The notes beneath the pieces were generated by a model, which saw nothing but the letters and a program-made list of their open reading frames with translations, was not told where the DNA came from and searched no databases. A stretch of 64,000 bases of DNA from CAMBDS01 sp964355675 (GTDB lineage Bacteria; Electryoneota; AABM5-125-24; Hatepunaeales; Hatepunaeaceae). The stretch spans positions 75,034 to 139,033 of the forward strand of contig CAYHEC010000007.1 in assembly GCA_964355675.1 (NCBI GenBank). The letters are read 5' to 3'. Both the position numbers and the translations under genes were made by a program. This document shows, one piece after another, positions 33,701 through 43,000 of the stretch; position 1 is the stretch's first letter; every line of letters starts with the position of its first letter.

Positions 33701-33747
33701 TCGAAGAGGGAGCGGTCAGATACCGAAGTGTGAGATTGGGGGAGTGA
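30742..33747 (+). CDS. Secreted PKD-CapA (PGA_cap) phosphoesterase-like protein
   Basis: 1001 residues with a signal peptide (MQLLASLLFAVLLACPAFAG). An N-terminal Fn3-like region and a beta-sandwich (about 20-310) precede a PKD domain (about 318-392, WDFGDGKTGSG). About 396-680 is a CapA domain of the metallophosphatase fold: FSGDVMMAR, VINLECPLTD, LANNHMSDYG, SVHGGSEYE and HHPHVLQGFEV...SLGNFAFD, all expected metal-site motifs present. In poly-gamma-glutamate producers CapA takes part in polymer export or attachment; single-domain relatives are probable phosphoesterases. The C-terminal 250 residues are beta-rich, without a T9SS motif. PKD fused to CapA on an exported protein is unusual. Its substrate is unknown. 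Confidence 0.8.
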   Translation: MQLLASLLFAVLLACPAFAGRSLRSTYPAFEAYQASPLPPETLAVELIELTVSDCIVTLDWIPSRRSLGNLDLSGYLVYSGISPSALNPVDFTTHNYYSSDQGTARYFAVKALYGGPDSNSRKSRITDREDGVLLDFEDGEVNLLPYDEDQDVQGDRWGVTSDEAFPPSEQSLRLNGNTWKRLPFRRQVISDTTVWQISVMSVDGDTSGELQAFGVGDGSQRLIYSFYGRETVWDEEWMIANQEARRRARWETFRLRVGYDWKIRYGYLPSIDELYFINDNDTTNPAATIYFDELTDITSTIPPEPQPKARWFVDPTVEGPGVAIRFRANIENRDPARVSLLWDFGDGKTGSGFEPLHFFRDNGIFRVGLDALGVEGLTGRTSLLVEVGDVRLPQSANLAFSGDVMMARRYEQNGGIIQRFGPEAIFSRIRHRTSAADIFVINLECPLTDEGTVHPTKGIAFRGSPANIAGLTYASVDVANLANNHMSDYGARGLEESEQLLDAAGILHSGAGMNEYEAMAPAFKTIDGLRFGFLGFCNRTGRDYGDRPFLDAGYDKDGYVWFTADNIMQTVPAADEVCDYLIVSVHGGSEYELTPTAMGDRDPAWTPDWPVFPPAEIDSATRELAHMAIDLGADLIIQHHPHVLQGFEVYNGVPIASSLGNFAFDQDFFETWPSALMWANFTREGLQSFEIEPVFVDNYYPTPAVGSLGAAILDRLSGYSTPLNATVYADYGRMRGVVSLNTESLQSEERSLESPVNFRYFPQGDFYRSAPQRIQPGGYLSEVTELLPNAYDENVQVRLGREILLVGNMEAEGAAIWLYNSNFEARDSQFVVTGRYSSKLWRNQGQADGVTDLLQRIPTNAGDPLTLAGWIRLNNGRDAALSARYYRYRYDNQPANIIGADETVEGRHQGTFDWRYVWQELTVPAGCAFLNVRWQLFGANQGGGNQMWTDEVKLIRWDGWQSLVDPVPVDYPNDYYYLQVQTTRPVEEGAVRYRSVRLGE

Positions 33748-33749
33748 AA

Positions 33750-34325
33750 ATGCAGAGTGCCGAATGTAAAATGAAGAATTTCCCTGCCATTTTGCTGGCA
33801 ATCATTGCCTTCGGAGGGAATATTCTTTGGGCTCAAGATCCAGAATGTGACGATCCAAAGCCTGACCCGACGCAGGATATTTATCGTAGAATTAAACTGC
33901 CGGTTGATTACTGCTACATCGATCAGCAAGATCGCCCGGAGAGCATTATCTACGATTCGAGCGATTTCAGCGACCTGCCCGCAGATAGGCTTGAAATGCT
34001 CAAGAAAGTCATGGCTGAAAATAAAGTCGATTTTGACGACGAATTCCTCTTTATTGTCAACTTGAGTGCAGTGGAGAGGGATTTCAAAAACAACCTCAGC
34101 TCTCTGTTGGAAAATGACAGCACTCTGATTTTTGCACTCCATTTCGATATTCCGTGGATGTCGAGCGGTAGAAAAAGTAGAGATTTTAACTTTTGCTTTG
34201 CTATCAAGAAAAACCGGGTGAACCAAGTATTTGTAGAGCGAACATGGTTTCAGCGAAGTCTCCACAATTTAAAGTCCTATGTTTTAAGGCAATATAAAGA
34301 CGAGTTGAGCCAGCCGATCCGGTGA
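33750..34325 (+). CDS. Exported hypothetical protein
   Basis: About 191 residues. The ATG at 33750 follows GGGGGAG; a GTG at 33744 and an ATG at 33771 (MKNFPAILLAIIAFGG, the better signal-peptide start) are also possible. The signal peptide ends around ILWAQ. The mature part is charged, with two cysteines near the N-terminus (PECDDPKPD and VDYCYIDQ) that may bond, and then a mixed helical domain with no motif I recognise. It follows the CapA gene at once and overlaps the next start by four bases (GTGA), so the three genes are probably cotranscribed. Confidence 0.6.
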   Translation: MQSAECKMKNFPAILLAIIAFGGNILWAQDPECDDPKPDPTQDIYRRIKLPVDYCYIDQQDRPESIIYDSSDFSDLPADRLEMLKKVMAENKVDFDDEFLFIVNLSAVERDFKNNLSSLLENDSTLIFALHFDIPWMSSGRKSRDFNFCFAIKKNRVNQVFVERTWFQRSLHNLKSYVLRQYKDELSQPIR

Positions 34326-34885
34326 CCAAATCCATAAAACATAACATTACCATCCGCCGCTTCGATCCCGCTAAAGACTCCATCGAGGAGTTGACGCTTC
34401 TGCTCAACCGCGCCTACAAAGGTCTTGCCGATATGGGCTTGCGCTATTGGGCTACCTATCAGGGTCCTGACGTCACGGCTGAACGCATCAAGAATAGGCA
34501 CTGCTTTGTTGCATTCTTAGGGGGAAAACTGGTCGGAACTATCACCTATGCGCCGCCGAATCAAAAAGATGGTTCGCCATGGTACGACCGCCCGGAGGTG
34601 GCGGGGATTGGGCAGTTCGGGGTGGAGCCGGAGTTGCAGGGGCAGGGGATCGGCCTCCAGATGATGCAGTTCATCGAGGAGCACGCTCGAGCCAACGGTG
34701 CGGAGGAGCTTGCTCTCGACACCGCCGAACCAGCCCTGCATCTGATCCGCTGGTACGAAAGCCTCGGCTACCGGTTGATCGAGACGGTGCAATGGAAAGA
34801 TACGAATTATCGAAGCGTGATAATGAGTAAGAGGGTGGGTGGTGGCTGGGAAACGGGGCTGCGCTTGCAGTTACGGACATACTGA
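34322..34885 (+). CDS. GNAT family N-acetyltransferase
   Basis: 187 residues from a GTG overlapping the previous stop. It is cytoplasmic: no signal peptide. The GNAT fold transfers an acetyl group from acetyl-CoA to an amine. Motif A is visible as GIGQFGVEPELQGQGIGLQMM (with the Q-x-x-G-x-G loop in QGQGIG), followed by AEELALDTAE and a motif B-like LIRWYESLGYRLIETVQW. The substrate cannot be read from sequence. It is the only cytoplasmic enzyme in a run of exported proteins. It may be a passenger, or it may modify a small molecule linked to the CapA protein. Confidence 0.8.
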   Translation: MTKSIKHNITIRRFDPAKDSIEELTLLLNRAYKGLADMGLRYWATYQGPDVTAERIKNRHCFVAFLGGKLVGTITYAPPNQKDGSPWYDRPEVAGIGQFGVEPELQGQGIGLQMMQFIEEHARANGAEELALDTAEPALHLIRWYESLGYRLIETVQWKDTNYRSVIMSKRVGGGWETGLRLQLRTY

Positions 34886-34916
34886 ATAGATTTATTATTG
34901 TCTTGAGGAGCCTGAA

Positions 34917-37535
34917 ATGGATCGAATGCTGATTGTTGCCTGTGTCTTGATACAGGTTTTTCCCTGTATCGCAACCATACGAAACGTCCCCGCCGAGCAT
35001 GCTACCATCGGAGCGGCCATCGAAGTTGCCGAAGCGGGCGACACCGTCCTTGTTGCACGGGGCACTTACAACGAATCGATCAACTTCGGCGGCAAAGCTA
35101 TCATCGTCGCCGGAAACTACCTGCTGACAGCCGATCCCGCCGACATCGATGCAACGATTCTGTCCCATAACGGTAGCCTCGTCCGCTTCGATTCGGGTGA
35201 AGACAACAACTCCCGATTTACCGGGTTCACCCTGCGAAATGGAACCGGCTCGCGTGATCTGGACGGGCAGTTGGCCGGTGGTGGAATTCATTGCCTCGAC
35301 TCTTCGCCAGAACTCTCATACCTAAAAATTACACACTGTTCCGCACGCTACGGTGCAGGCATCTTTCTGCAACGCTCCTCACCCGGCATCAATAATGTCG
35401 AGATATTCGGGAATGATGCATCCCGTTCAGGAGGTGGAATTTACATTTCACGGCAGGGCAGCAACCCGATTATCAACAATACTCTTATCCACCATAACTA
35501 TGCCGATCCTTTTGGTGACGCGATTGGCGTTTACCAGGGAGCCAACCCCATCTTCATGAATTGCACCATGGCTGGAAGAGATTTCAACGGCAATGCGGGT
35601 GGGGAAATAGTCTTTTACCTCGGTTGTACAGTTCGCTTGATTAACTGCGTCATCCCATCGCAGGTTGCCGCACAGGTCGGAGGAGATCGCGCCTCAGATA
35701 CCTTATTTGTTGATTATTCATGTATTACTGGAGGTCGAGATAACATTTACTTTCCCACTCAATCCGGCGTTGTCATCTGGGGAGAAGGCAACATCGAGGT
35801 TGATCCGATGTTCACCGACTTCGACAATGGCGACCTCTCTCCTTCCTGGGCAAATTTCCCTACCGAAGATGAGTCAGTCTCGCCGCTTATTGATACCGGC
35901 GATCCAGACTCTCCCGCAGATACCGACGGCTCGCGCGCTGATATGGGAGCCGTCCCCTTTGTTCGTGGTGGAATACTGCTCGGCGAAGTCCGCAGCGATG
36001 ACATTGGGAACGTTATCCCCGGTGCAACAATTTTTGAACCCCGGATGCCAACGCTGACCGCTGACAGCAGTGGAGCATTCTTGGTTCGCAATCACCCCGC
36101 CGGTCAGTTCAACCTGCTCGTCACCGCGCCCGGTTACAATGATACCCTGCTCAGCGGGCTGGAACTCGCCATGCTTGACACGCTTGCGCTTGAAATCAGG
36201 CTACTCAATCCGACCTTGTCACCTGTGCCGGATGAACTTCAGATAAGAATAACGGAAGGAACAAGGCGTGATGTTCAAATCGAGTTGCAGAATGAAGGCA
36301 ACGGACGCCTTGAATTCCATGCAGAAACACATGCCACTGGTGCCTGGGCTTTTGAGGTGGGTGAGTTGCGCGCTAGTTATTATCTGCAAGGCATATTGGA
36401 CGCAGATCGCTTCCGTTCGCCGGTGATGGTTGATGACAGGTACTACATTCCAGCTTATAGCTCTATCACTTTGGTGAAAAGTATTTTCGTTCTTGACCGG
36501 CAGGGCGATTTGATCGACGCATTCCCTCAACAACCGAATTCTGCTAGATATGGCATCCGAAGCCTTGCTTCGGACGGTGAAAATCTCTGGGGATGCTTCG
36601 ATGTTGACACACTCATCTGTTTTGATCTCAACGGCGAAATTATCTCAATTACCACCGTGCCGGGAGTTCGCACCATCCAAAATCTGACATGGGATTCTGA
36701 CCGGAATCTCCTCTGGGTTTCCGCCACAACCACATCAATTTTCGCATTTGATCCCCAGAGTAACGAAGTAGTTGATTCACTCAATTCTCCAAGTTTTCGC
36801 ATTTACGGCCTTGGATACTATCCTTTGGATCCTGACGACTATCAGATCTACGTTCGGGCTAATCAAAATGGTCGTTCGATGATATACAAGATGCAAGTGG
36901 GAGATTCAGATACGATGCTGGTTTCCCAATATGACTCTACTATCATCGGTGGTTATGGAGCCTTTATCGCACACGACTTCGACCGGTTTCAGAATACCGT
37001 CTTGATTACAGTCAACTGGTTTGGAGAGATTACCTATAATCTCGAGGTACTTCAAATCTCTCGAAGCTCGGTATGGTCGAGAGTTTTACCTGTGGCGGGA
37101 GCCATCGAGGCTGGACATTCGGGAGTTCTGACTCTATCTCTTGACGCCTCCAGCCTGATACCCGAGTTTTATCCCGGCGAGATACGCATTGACCACAACG
37201 CACTTGGCTTCAGGACAACCGTTCCGTTTAGCTTGACCGTGACGCCGCTGAGTGTCCCCTCCCTTAACCCCTCATCATTTAACTTTTCCATCCCTTTCCC
37301 CAACCCCTTCAACGGTCGGGCAATCGTCGAGTTCAGTCTGCCTCGCACTGGTCTCGTTCACGCCGCTATTTACGATCTTGAAGGGCGAAAAGTCCTTGAC
37401 ATGGCAAACCAGCCGTTCAGCGCCGGAAGTCACTCCCTCGGCATCGAGCTTGAGAACGAGGTGAGCGGCGTCTATTTCTTGAAACTCGATGCAAACGGGG
37501 AGAGCTTTACCAGAAAGTTGATACTGATGAGATAA
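34917..37535 (+). CDS. Beta-helix protein with regulatory-like domain, propeller and T9SS sorting domain
   Basis: 872 residues, GAGGAG before the ATG. Signal peptide about 1-19. About 22-340: parallel beta-helix (HATIGAAIEVAEAGDTVLVARG, SPGINNVEIFGNDASRSGGGIYI). About 345-425: carboxypeptidase-regulatory-like Ig domain (GEVRSDDIGNVIPGATIFEP). About 430-770: a WD-like propeller segment (NLTWDSDRNLLWVSATT). Sorting domain from about 795 (FPNPFNGRAIVEFSLPRTG). Here both sorting-domain sites lack palindromes (FSLPRTGLVHAAIYDL and LDMANQPFSAGSH), giving an uninvaded version for comparison. The helix resembles glycan-binding or lyase scaffolds, but catalytic residues cannot be assigned. Confidence 0.8.
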   Translation: MDRMLIVACVLIQVFPCIATIRNVPAEHATIGAAIEVAEAGDTVLVARGTYNESINFGGKAIIVAGNYLLTADPADIDATILSHNGSLVRFDSGEDNNSRFTGFTLRNGTGSRDLDGQLAGGGIHCLDSSPELSYLKITHCSARYGAGIFLQRSSPGINNVEIFGNDASRSGGGIYISRQGSNPIINNTLIHHNYADPFGDAIGVYQGANPIFMNCTMAGRDFNGNAGGEIVFYLGCTVRLINCVIPSQVAAQVGGDRASDTLFVDYSCITGGRDNIYFPTQSGVVIWGEGNIEVDPMFTDFDNGDLSPSWANFPTEDESVSPLIDTGDPDSPADTDGSRADMGAVPFVRGGILLGEVRSDDIGNVIPGATIFEPRMPTLTADSSGAFLVRNHPAGQFNLLVTAPGYNDTLLSGLELAMLDTLALEIRLLNPTLSPVPDELQIRITEGTRRDVQIELQNEGNGRLEFHAETHATGAWAFEVGELRASYYLQGILDADRFRSPVMVDDRYYIPAYSSITLVKSIFVLDRQGDLIDAFPQQPNSARYGIRSLASDGENLWGCFDVDTLICFDLNGEIISITTVPGVRTIQNLTWDSDRNLLWVSATTTSIFAFDPQSNEVVDSLNSPSFRIYGLGYYPLDPDDYQIYVRANQNGRSMIYKMQVGDSDTMLVSQYDSTIIGGYGAFIAHDFDRFQNTVLITVNWFGEITYNLEVLQISRSSVWSRVLPVAGAIEAGHSGVLTLSLDASSLIPEFYPGEIRIDHNALGFRTTVPFSLTVTPLSVPSLNPSSFNFSIPFPNPFNGRAIVEFSLPRTGLVHAAIYDLEGRKVLDMANQPFSAGSHSLGIELENEVSGVYFLKLDANGESFTRKLILMR

Positions 37536-37634
37536 CCAAACCACCACCCGTTTTCATAAAAACCTTCTATGATGAAGCAATCCGTTAAATCCGCTTAATC
37601 CATTGCGAATCAAAATAAACGAAAAGGCATAACA

Positions 37635-39965
37635 ATGAAAGCTATCTTAAGAACTCTCGTTCTTGCATCTCTGATGACTTTTTTCGGAGTCATTCCTGCC
37701 ATCGCCCAACCAGCGTCGGATATTGAACTGGTGGGGAGGCTGGAGTTTGAAACTACCAATAACCTTGGAGATGTGGCGTACAAAGATGGTTATGTTTACA
37801 ATTGCTTTAACACCGGCGAGGTTAAGGTGTTTGATTACAGAGATCCTTCTGCACCACGATTTATACGGTCTCTAAGGTTATGGGATGCTCCGCAAGTCAA
37901 GTCGAAAATTAAAGTTATCGGGGATGTTGCGGTAGTTCTAATGAACCGCATAATTTATGAAGGCACCAACGTCTGGCTTATCGACATAGCTAATCCTGCC
38001 GAGGCGGCGTTGATCGCTCAACAGGAGATCGGATACTACGACATTCGAGTGATTGCGACTGACAGCAGATACCTTTACACTTCTTCGCTTCATTCCATTG
38101 ATATGTATCAACTTGTAGATAGAGATCGACTGGAGCACCTTTCTACTTATGAGTTGTCGGGGAGCGCAACCAGCATTTCCCCCTTTGGAAATAAATTGGC
38201 AGTTTCCTGTTGGGGGTCAAATCAGAATGATACTGCTGGATTTGAGCTCCTCGATATTTCTAATCCTCGTTCGCCACAACGTTCAGTTTTACACCAAGGC
38301 GAAGATTGCATGGCGATATTTCTGCAGGAAGATTATTGCGTGGCATTCGACTGGTATCCTTACGGTGTTCGCAATGCGACTTTGGAATGGGTGTTGTACG
38401 ATATTCGTGATTTAGGCAATATCACTCGAATAACTCAGTATCCGAATCCTACGTGCAATCCGTGGCTCTGGGGCAACGACCAACTTCTCTGGATAGGCGG
38501 CACCTCCGAATTCGAAGTAATTGATGTTTCCAATCCAGCGGAGCCCGAGTTGGCGTTTGGAATTGTGCTTCCTGAGCCGATACCTGAGGATCGCGTCGTC
38601 TCGGAGATTATTGGATTGAGTGACAATAATTTATTTATTCGACATGGACTTTGGTTTTCAAGTTCGGGCCTTCAACTCGAGTCCTACTGGGGAATGAGCA
38701 CTTACGATATTTCCAATAGAAGAAATGTTCACCTGCTGAATCGATATTCACGTTACGGATATTCTACCAGTTTGTTGCTGAACGCAAATACGGCTTATGT
38801 TACCATGGAAAATTGGATCAGTATTGTAGATCTACAGGATCCGAGCCAACCCACCGAAATCGGATTAATTCCACTTGAGGGAGTAGAAGATCTATTTCAA
38901 AACGATGAAGGAGTCCTGTTTGCAGGTTTGAGACAAGGCGGTATTGTTGCATTTGACGTAGAAGATCCTTCTACGCCGCAACGACTTGGCAGTATTGGTG
39001 GATATGGACAGCCTCCTGGTGAAATATTGAACGGTATCGGGTATGTTTTCAAAGATCCGTATGTGTATGAAATTGGGAATATTCAGCCCGAATTCTATCG
39101 AATCATCAGTATCGAAGATCCATCAAATGTTGTTGAAGTCGGCAGAATGAACCCGTTGAATAATCACCTTTGGAATGCGGTTATCGAAGGCGACAGAATG
39201 TACGCCATCAATGGTCAGAATCTATTCGCGATCAGCCTTGAGGATCCAACATCTCCACGAGCGCTCGGGCTTATGACTTGGACTCAACCCATTCACGAAA
39301 TTTATGGACATCAGGGACACCTTTTCGCAATGCCAAACCGCAGTTGGTTGCTCGAATTTGACGTCTCCGATCCCCAAAACATCCATAAGATCGTTGGGCG
39401 TGGCATTCGCACTCGAACTCCGGTAGATGGGCAAGGTAACGCATCGATGATGAAGGCTGTGATAAATGACGAAAGCGACTTTATCTGTATTGCCGATGGT
39501 TCGGCAGGTGTTCGACTATTCCATAACGACTGGAATAGACGGCCAGTCGAGGTTGGTTATTATGACCCTGAAGGTAATGTCATCGATGTCGCTTTTGGGC
39601 GGAATGAAAACGATAACCAGATAATTTACGCTATCAATGCGACAAGCCTATTTGTGCTTGGGGCAGGAGAGGCGATGTCGATGACTTCCGAAATAGCCGC
39701 CCCATCTGCCTTTTCTCTTTCCATTTCCCCCAATCCCTTCAACGGCCGCGCAACCGTCGAGTTCAGTCTGCCTCGCACTGGTCTCGTTCACGCCGCTATC
39801 TACGACCTTGAAGGTCGAAAAGTCCTTGACCTGGCAAACCAGCCGTTCAGCGCCGGAAGTCACTCCCTCGGCATCGAGCTTGAGAACGAGGTGAGCGGCG
39901 TCTATTTCCTGAAGGTCGAAGCAAACGGTAGGAATTCAAGCCGGAAGATCGTTCTGATGAGGTAA
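37635..39965 (+). CDS. LVIVD-type beta-propeller surface protein with T9SS sorting domain
   Basis: 776 residues with signal peptide (about 1-25, IPAIAQ) and AAAGG upstream of the ATG. Propeller phrases: VFDYRDPSAPRFIRS, LIDIANPAEAALIAQ, VIDVSNPAEPELAFG. The sorting domain from about 695 (SPNPFNGRATVEFSLPRTG) is nearly identical to that of the 34917 gene and has no palindrome inserts. The two genes therefore share a recently duplicated or converted 3' end. It is the last gene of the plus-strand cargo run and converges on the 40092 gene. Confidence 0.85.
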   Translation: MKAILRTLVLASLMTFFGVIPAIAQPASDIELVGRLEFETTNNLGDVAYKDGYVYNCFNTGEVKVFDYRDPSAPRFIRSLRLWDAPQVKSKIKVIGDVAVVLMNRIIYEGTNVWLIDIANPAEAALIAQQEIGYYDIRVIATDSRYLYTSSLHSIDMYQLVDRDRLEHLSTYELSGSATSISPFGNKLAVSCWGSNQNDTAGFELLDISNPRSPQRSVLHQGEDCMAIFLQEDYCVAFDWYPYGVRNATLEWVLYDIRDLGNITRITQYPNPTCNPWLWGNDQLLWIGGTSEFEVIDVSNPAEPELAFGIVLPEPIPEDRVVSEIIGLSDNNLFIRHGLWFSSSGLQLESYWGMSTYDISNRRNVHLLNRYSRYGYSTSLLLNANTAYVTMENWISIVDLQDPSQPTEIGLIPLEGVEDLFQNDEGVLFAGLRQGGIVAFDVEDPSTPQRLGSIGGYGQPPGEILNGIGYVFKDPYVYEIGNIQPEFYRIISIEDPSNVVEVGRMNPLNNHLWNAVIEGDRMYAINGQNLFAISLEDPTSPRALGLMTWTQPIHEIYGHQGHLFAMPNRSWLLEFDVSDPQNIHKIVGRGIRTRTPVDGQGNASMMKAVINDESDFICIADGSAGVRLFHNDWNRRPVEVGYYDPEGNVIDVAFGRNENDNQIIYAINATSLFVLGAGEAMSMTSEIAAPSAFSLSISPNPFNGRATVEFSLPRTGLVHAAIYDLEGRKVLDLANQPFSAGSHSLGIELENEVSGVYFLKVEANGRNSSRKIVLMR

Positions 39966-40054
39966 GGGCGCATTGGAATGCGCCCCTACGCGGAAGCAGG
40001 GTGGGACACCCTGCGACATAAACAAATGCGGCTCGTCATCAGGCGAGCCGCATT
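39966..40054. terminator. Three hairpins between convergent cargo genes
   Basis: GGGCGCATT/AATGCGCCC (39966-39985), GCAGGGTG/CACCCTGC with loop GGA (39996-40014), and AATGCGGCTCG/CGAGCCGCATT with an 8-nt loop (40025-40054). The third is the strongest terminator candidate for both strands. A CTTTCGTA tandem tract follows (about 40056-40090). Confidence 0.65.
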
Positions 40055-40091
40055 CACTTTCACACTTTCGTACTTTCGTACTTTCGCACTT

Positions 40092-43000
40092 CTACTTCAG
40101 CAGAAGTACCTTCTGCGAAACCTTTTTAGCGCCCGATTCAAGCCTCAGCAGATAAATTCCGCTCGGTAGTCCATCAGCAACCCACTCAGCCCGATGGACC
40201 CCAACCTTCACGTTGCCGGCGATTAACGTCGCGGCTTCACGCCCGGCAAGATCAAATGCCTTCAGAGTTGTCTCTCCCGCCTCAGTAAGCGAGTATGTGA
40301 TGTGCAATGTGTTGTTGAACGGATTCGGGTAAGCCGACGAAATGGCAAACTCGGTCGGTAGAATCGTTCCCGCCAGCGTCACTACCCCAAAACCGCCGTC
40401 GCTCCACGCCGATGAGCCGTCCTTCACCGAGAATTGCAGATCAGCGTCGGTTCCAACAACTCTCAGCGTCGGCGTTTCGGATGCTCGGAAGCCGTCGTTA
40501 GCCGGGGTAGTCGGGTCGTCACCCCAAAGCGTCAGTCCGGCAAAACCATCCTCACCGATAACTGCACGACCACTGATGAACCCCTCAGGTGTGAGCGCTT
40601 CGAGACGGATTCCGGGATCAAGCGAAGTCTGGACGAGCAGGTTGTGCATCGTTCCGGTCACCGGAAGACTTTGGAGCCAAGCCAAATCCGCGCTGGCGTA
40701 TCGCGGTTCGCGCACGGAGGCACCGCCATCGAAGCTATAGACAAGCTCGGCGGCATTAGTCACCTTCAACTGGTAACCATTGCCCTCCCTCATAACATCC
40801 ATATCCGTGAAATCGTAGGCTGGAAGATAGAACCTGCCGGTTCCGTTTCGTGCGATTATAAGGTTATCGCCAAGATTAGCCAATATCACTTCCGGTCCGG
40901 CCGGAATGCGCGGCAAGTAGGAAATCGTGTTCCACCCAGCGTCGAGGTTGATCGGCGTATCCATGGCAACGGATTCGCCTCTCAGGCGAAGCTGGGCGGG
41001 CGAAGAGGCTTTCAGCCAGTACCCTTCCAACTCGTTCCACGTGCGGATGTTATCATAATTTCGTGCCGGCCAGTAAAATTCTCCGATGCCGTTCTTGGCG
41101 AGAATCAACGAACCCTCATCAGTGAGCTGGGCCATGAGTCCGACAAAATTGTCCCGTCCTTCGGGTAGAACATTTGTCGAAATAAGATTCCAACCCATCG
41201 TAAGCGAAATGACTCGCTCTGCCGCTCCGCCAACCACACCGACGTTCAAAGAAAGCGGAACAGAGACCTCTCCGTCTGATCCATCGTGTTGAAACCTGAT
41301 GCTCGCTTCGTATTGCTCGTCCTCTAAAAGCCCGACAGAATTCAGAGCGATTCCGATTTCCTCTAACTGTCCTGCTTCGATCGTCCCTGAAGTAACAGGA
41401 AGTGTTATCCAGTCGGAACGGGACGACATGTGATATACTACTACTGCATCGACATTCGAATTCATCTGGGCGATCAAACTCCACTCGTAAGGATCCCAAG
41501 TGCCTGTAATCCCCAACCCGCCAGCCCTGTCCGTGTTTTGACCAACGAGGTCGGTGACAAGCCTAAGCTGACCATTTGCAGGTGAGTATTTGTGGATTGC
41601 GATCACGTGAGTGGCGTTATCGTTTGTGAACATGTAGAGCGGGAATCCGTCTGGATCACCCTCATACCATGCAAACCCAAACCGTCTGCCGCCTGGATTA
41701 CGAATTCGCTCAACCAGTTGTCCTTCACGATCAATTCGATAAAGATCGGTCTGATTATCGGCGGTCCACAGGACGCCAGTTGCCGGGTCAAACGCCAAGG
41801 CTCGGCAGGGGTTGATTGGTCCATTGAATTGGTGCTGGAGATTGCCTTCGGTATCGAAGCCATAAATTACGCCATTGTCAGATCCCCACAGTAGTTCCCC
41901 GTCCCAAGCAAGGTCGCGCATACCGAATGCAGTGCCTTCAAGGAATTGGTTGAAGTCGCGGACGAAGTTTCCTGCGGCGTCGAAAACGTAAATCTTACCA
42001 AATCCGCGCCCCTCGTTGCCGCCTGAAACATAAAATTGTCCGTCAATAAATTCGACGCCGTTGATTCGGTTGTCCTCAAGACCTTCCCTCGAAATATTAA
42101 AGCGGAGCCGTTCCTGCCAAGCGTGATGGATGTGCTCTTCAGCAAAGACGACTTCACCTCTCCACGAAACAGTTCCGTTACCGCGGTTTCGAACGGCAAG
42201 GGGGAAGGTCATCGTATCTTCTGGAGAAATAAATAATTCGAGTTCTGGCAGTGCAGGGTTGAACGTTCCTTGCCTGAGCGTTGGATTGATCTCGAGCCGC
42301 TGTCCTTCTTCTGTGACAAACTCATCGGAAACAAATCTGAGATAGTTAGGAGCAATTGCCCATAAACGAGCCCGCAATTGTGTTGGAAATGGCAATTCAA
42401 ACGTGCCGTTTTCAGCGCTTACCGTCGTAAAGCCATAGCCAACGACTCCGATATCGACGCCGCCCAATGCTTCCCGCGTGCGTGCGTCAGTAACGGTCCC
42501 GACAACAGTTCCGAAAGGCATCCCGATCACCATCGTAACTGGGATCTCAGTTGTTGGATTTGCCTCGTCGTTGCCAGTTAACACTAACGTAGCGGTAAAA
42601 ACACCCTGATTTCGTCCGGTGGAATTAAAATTCAGTGTGATCGTGCTTGCTAATCCCGGACCAATCGAACCTGCGGAGGGTGTAACCGTCAACCAATCGC
42701 GATTATTCCCGACAATTTCGGCTTGATAATCATAATTGCCACGGCCTACGGATCTGAGTGTAATTTGCGATTGTTCACGAACGTTTGGCTCCATAACGCG
42801 TGAGACTCCCAGAGCGGAGGGTTCCACAGCGCCGGGTTGCCATTGGGTAACAGAAACTGCAACCGGAATCATTATGGTCGGATTATTTTGGTCGTTGCTG
42901 GAAACGATCAACGTATCGAAATACTGTTCGCCAACCTCGAATTGCGTTGTATTGACGGTGACCGCAACATCGACCGAGTTACCGACCGCAATATTCCCGT

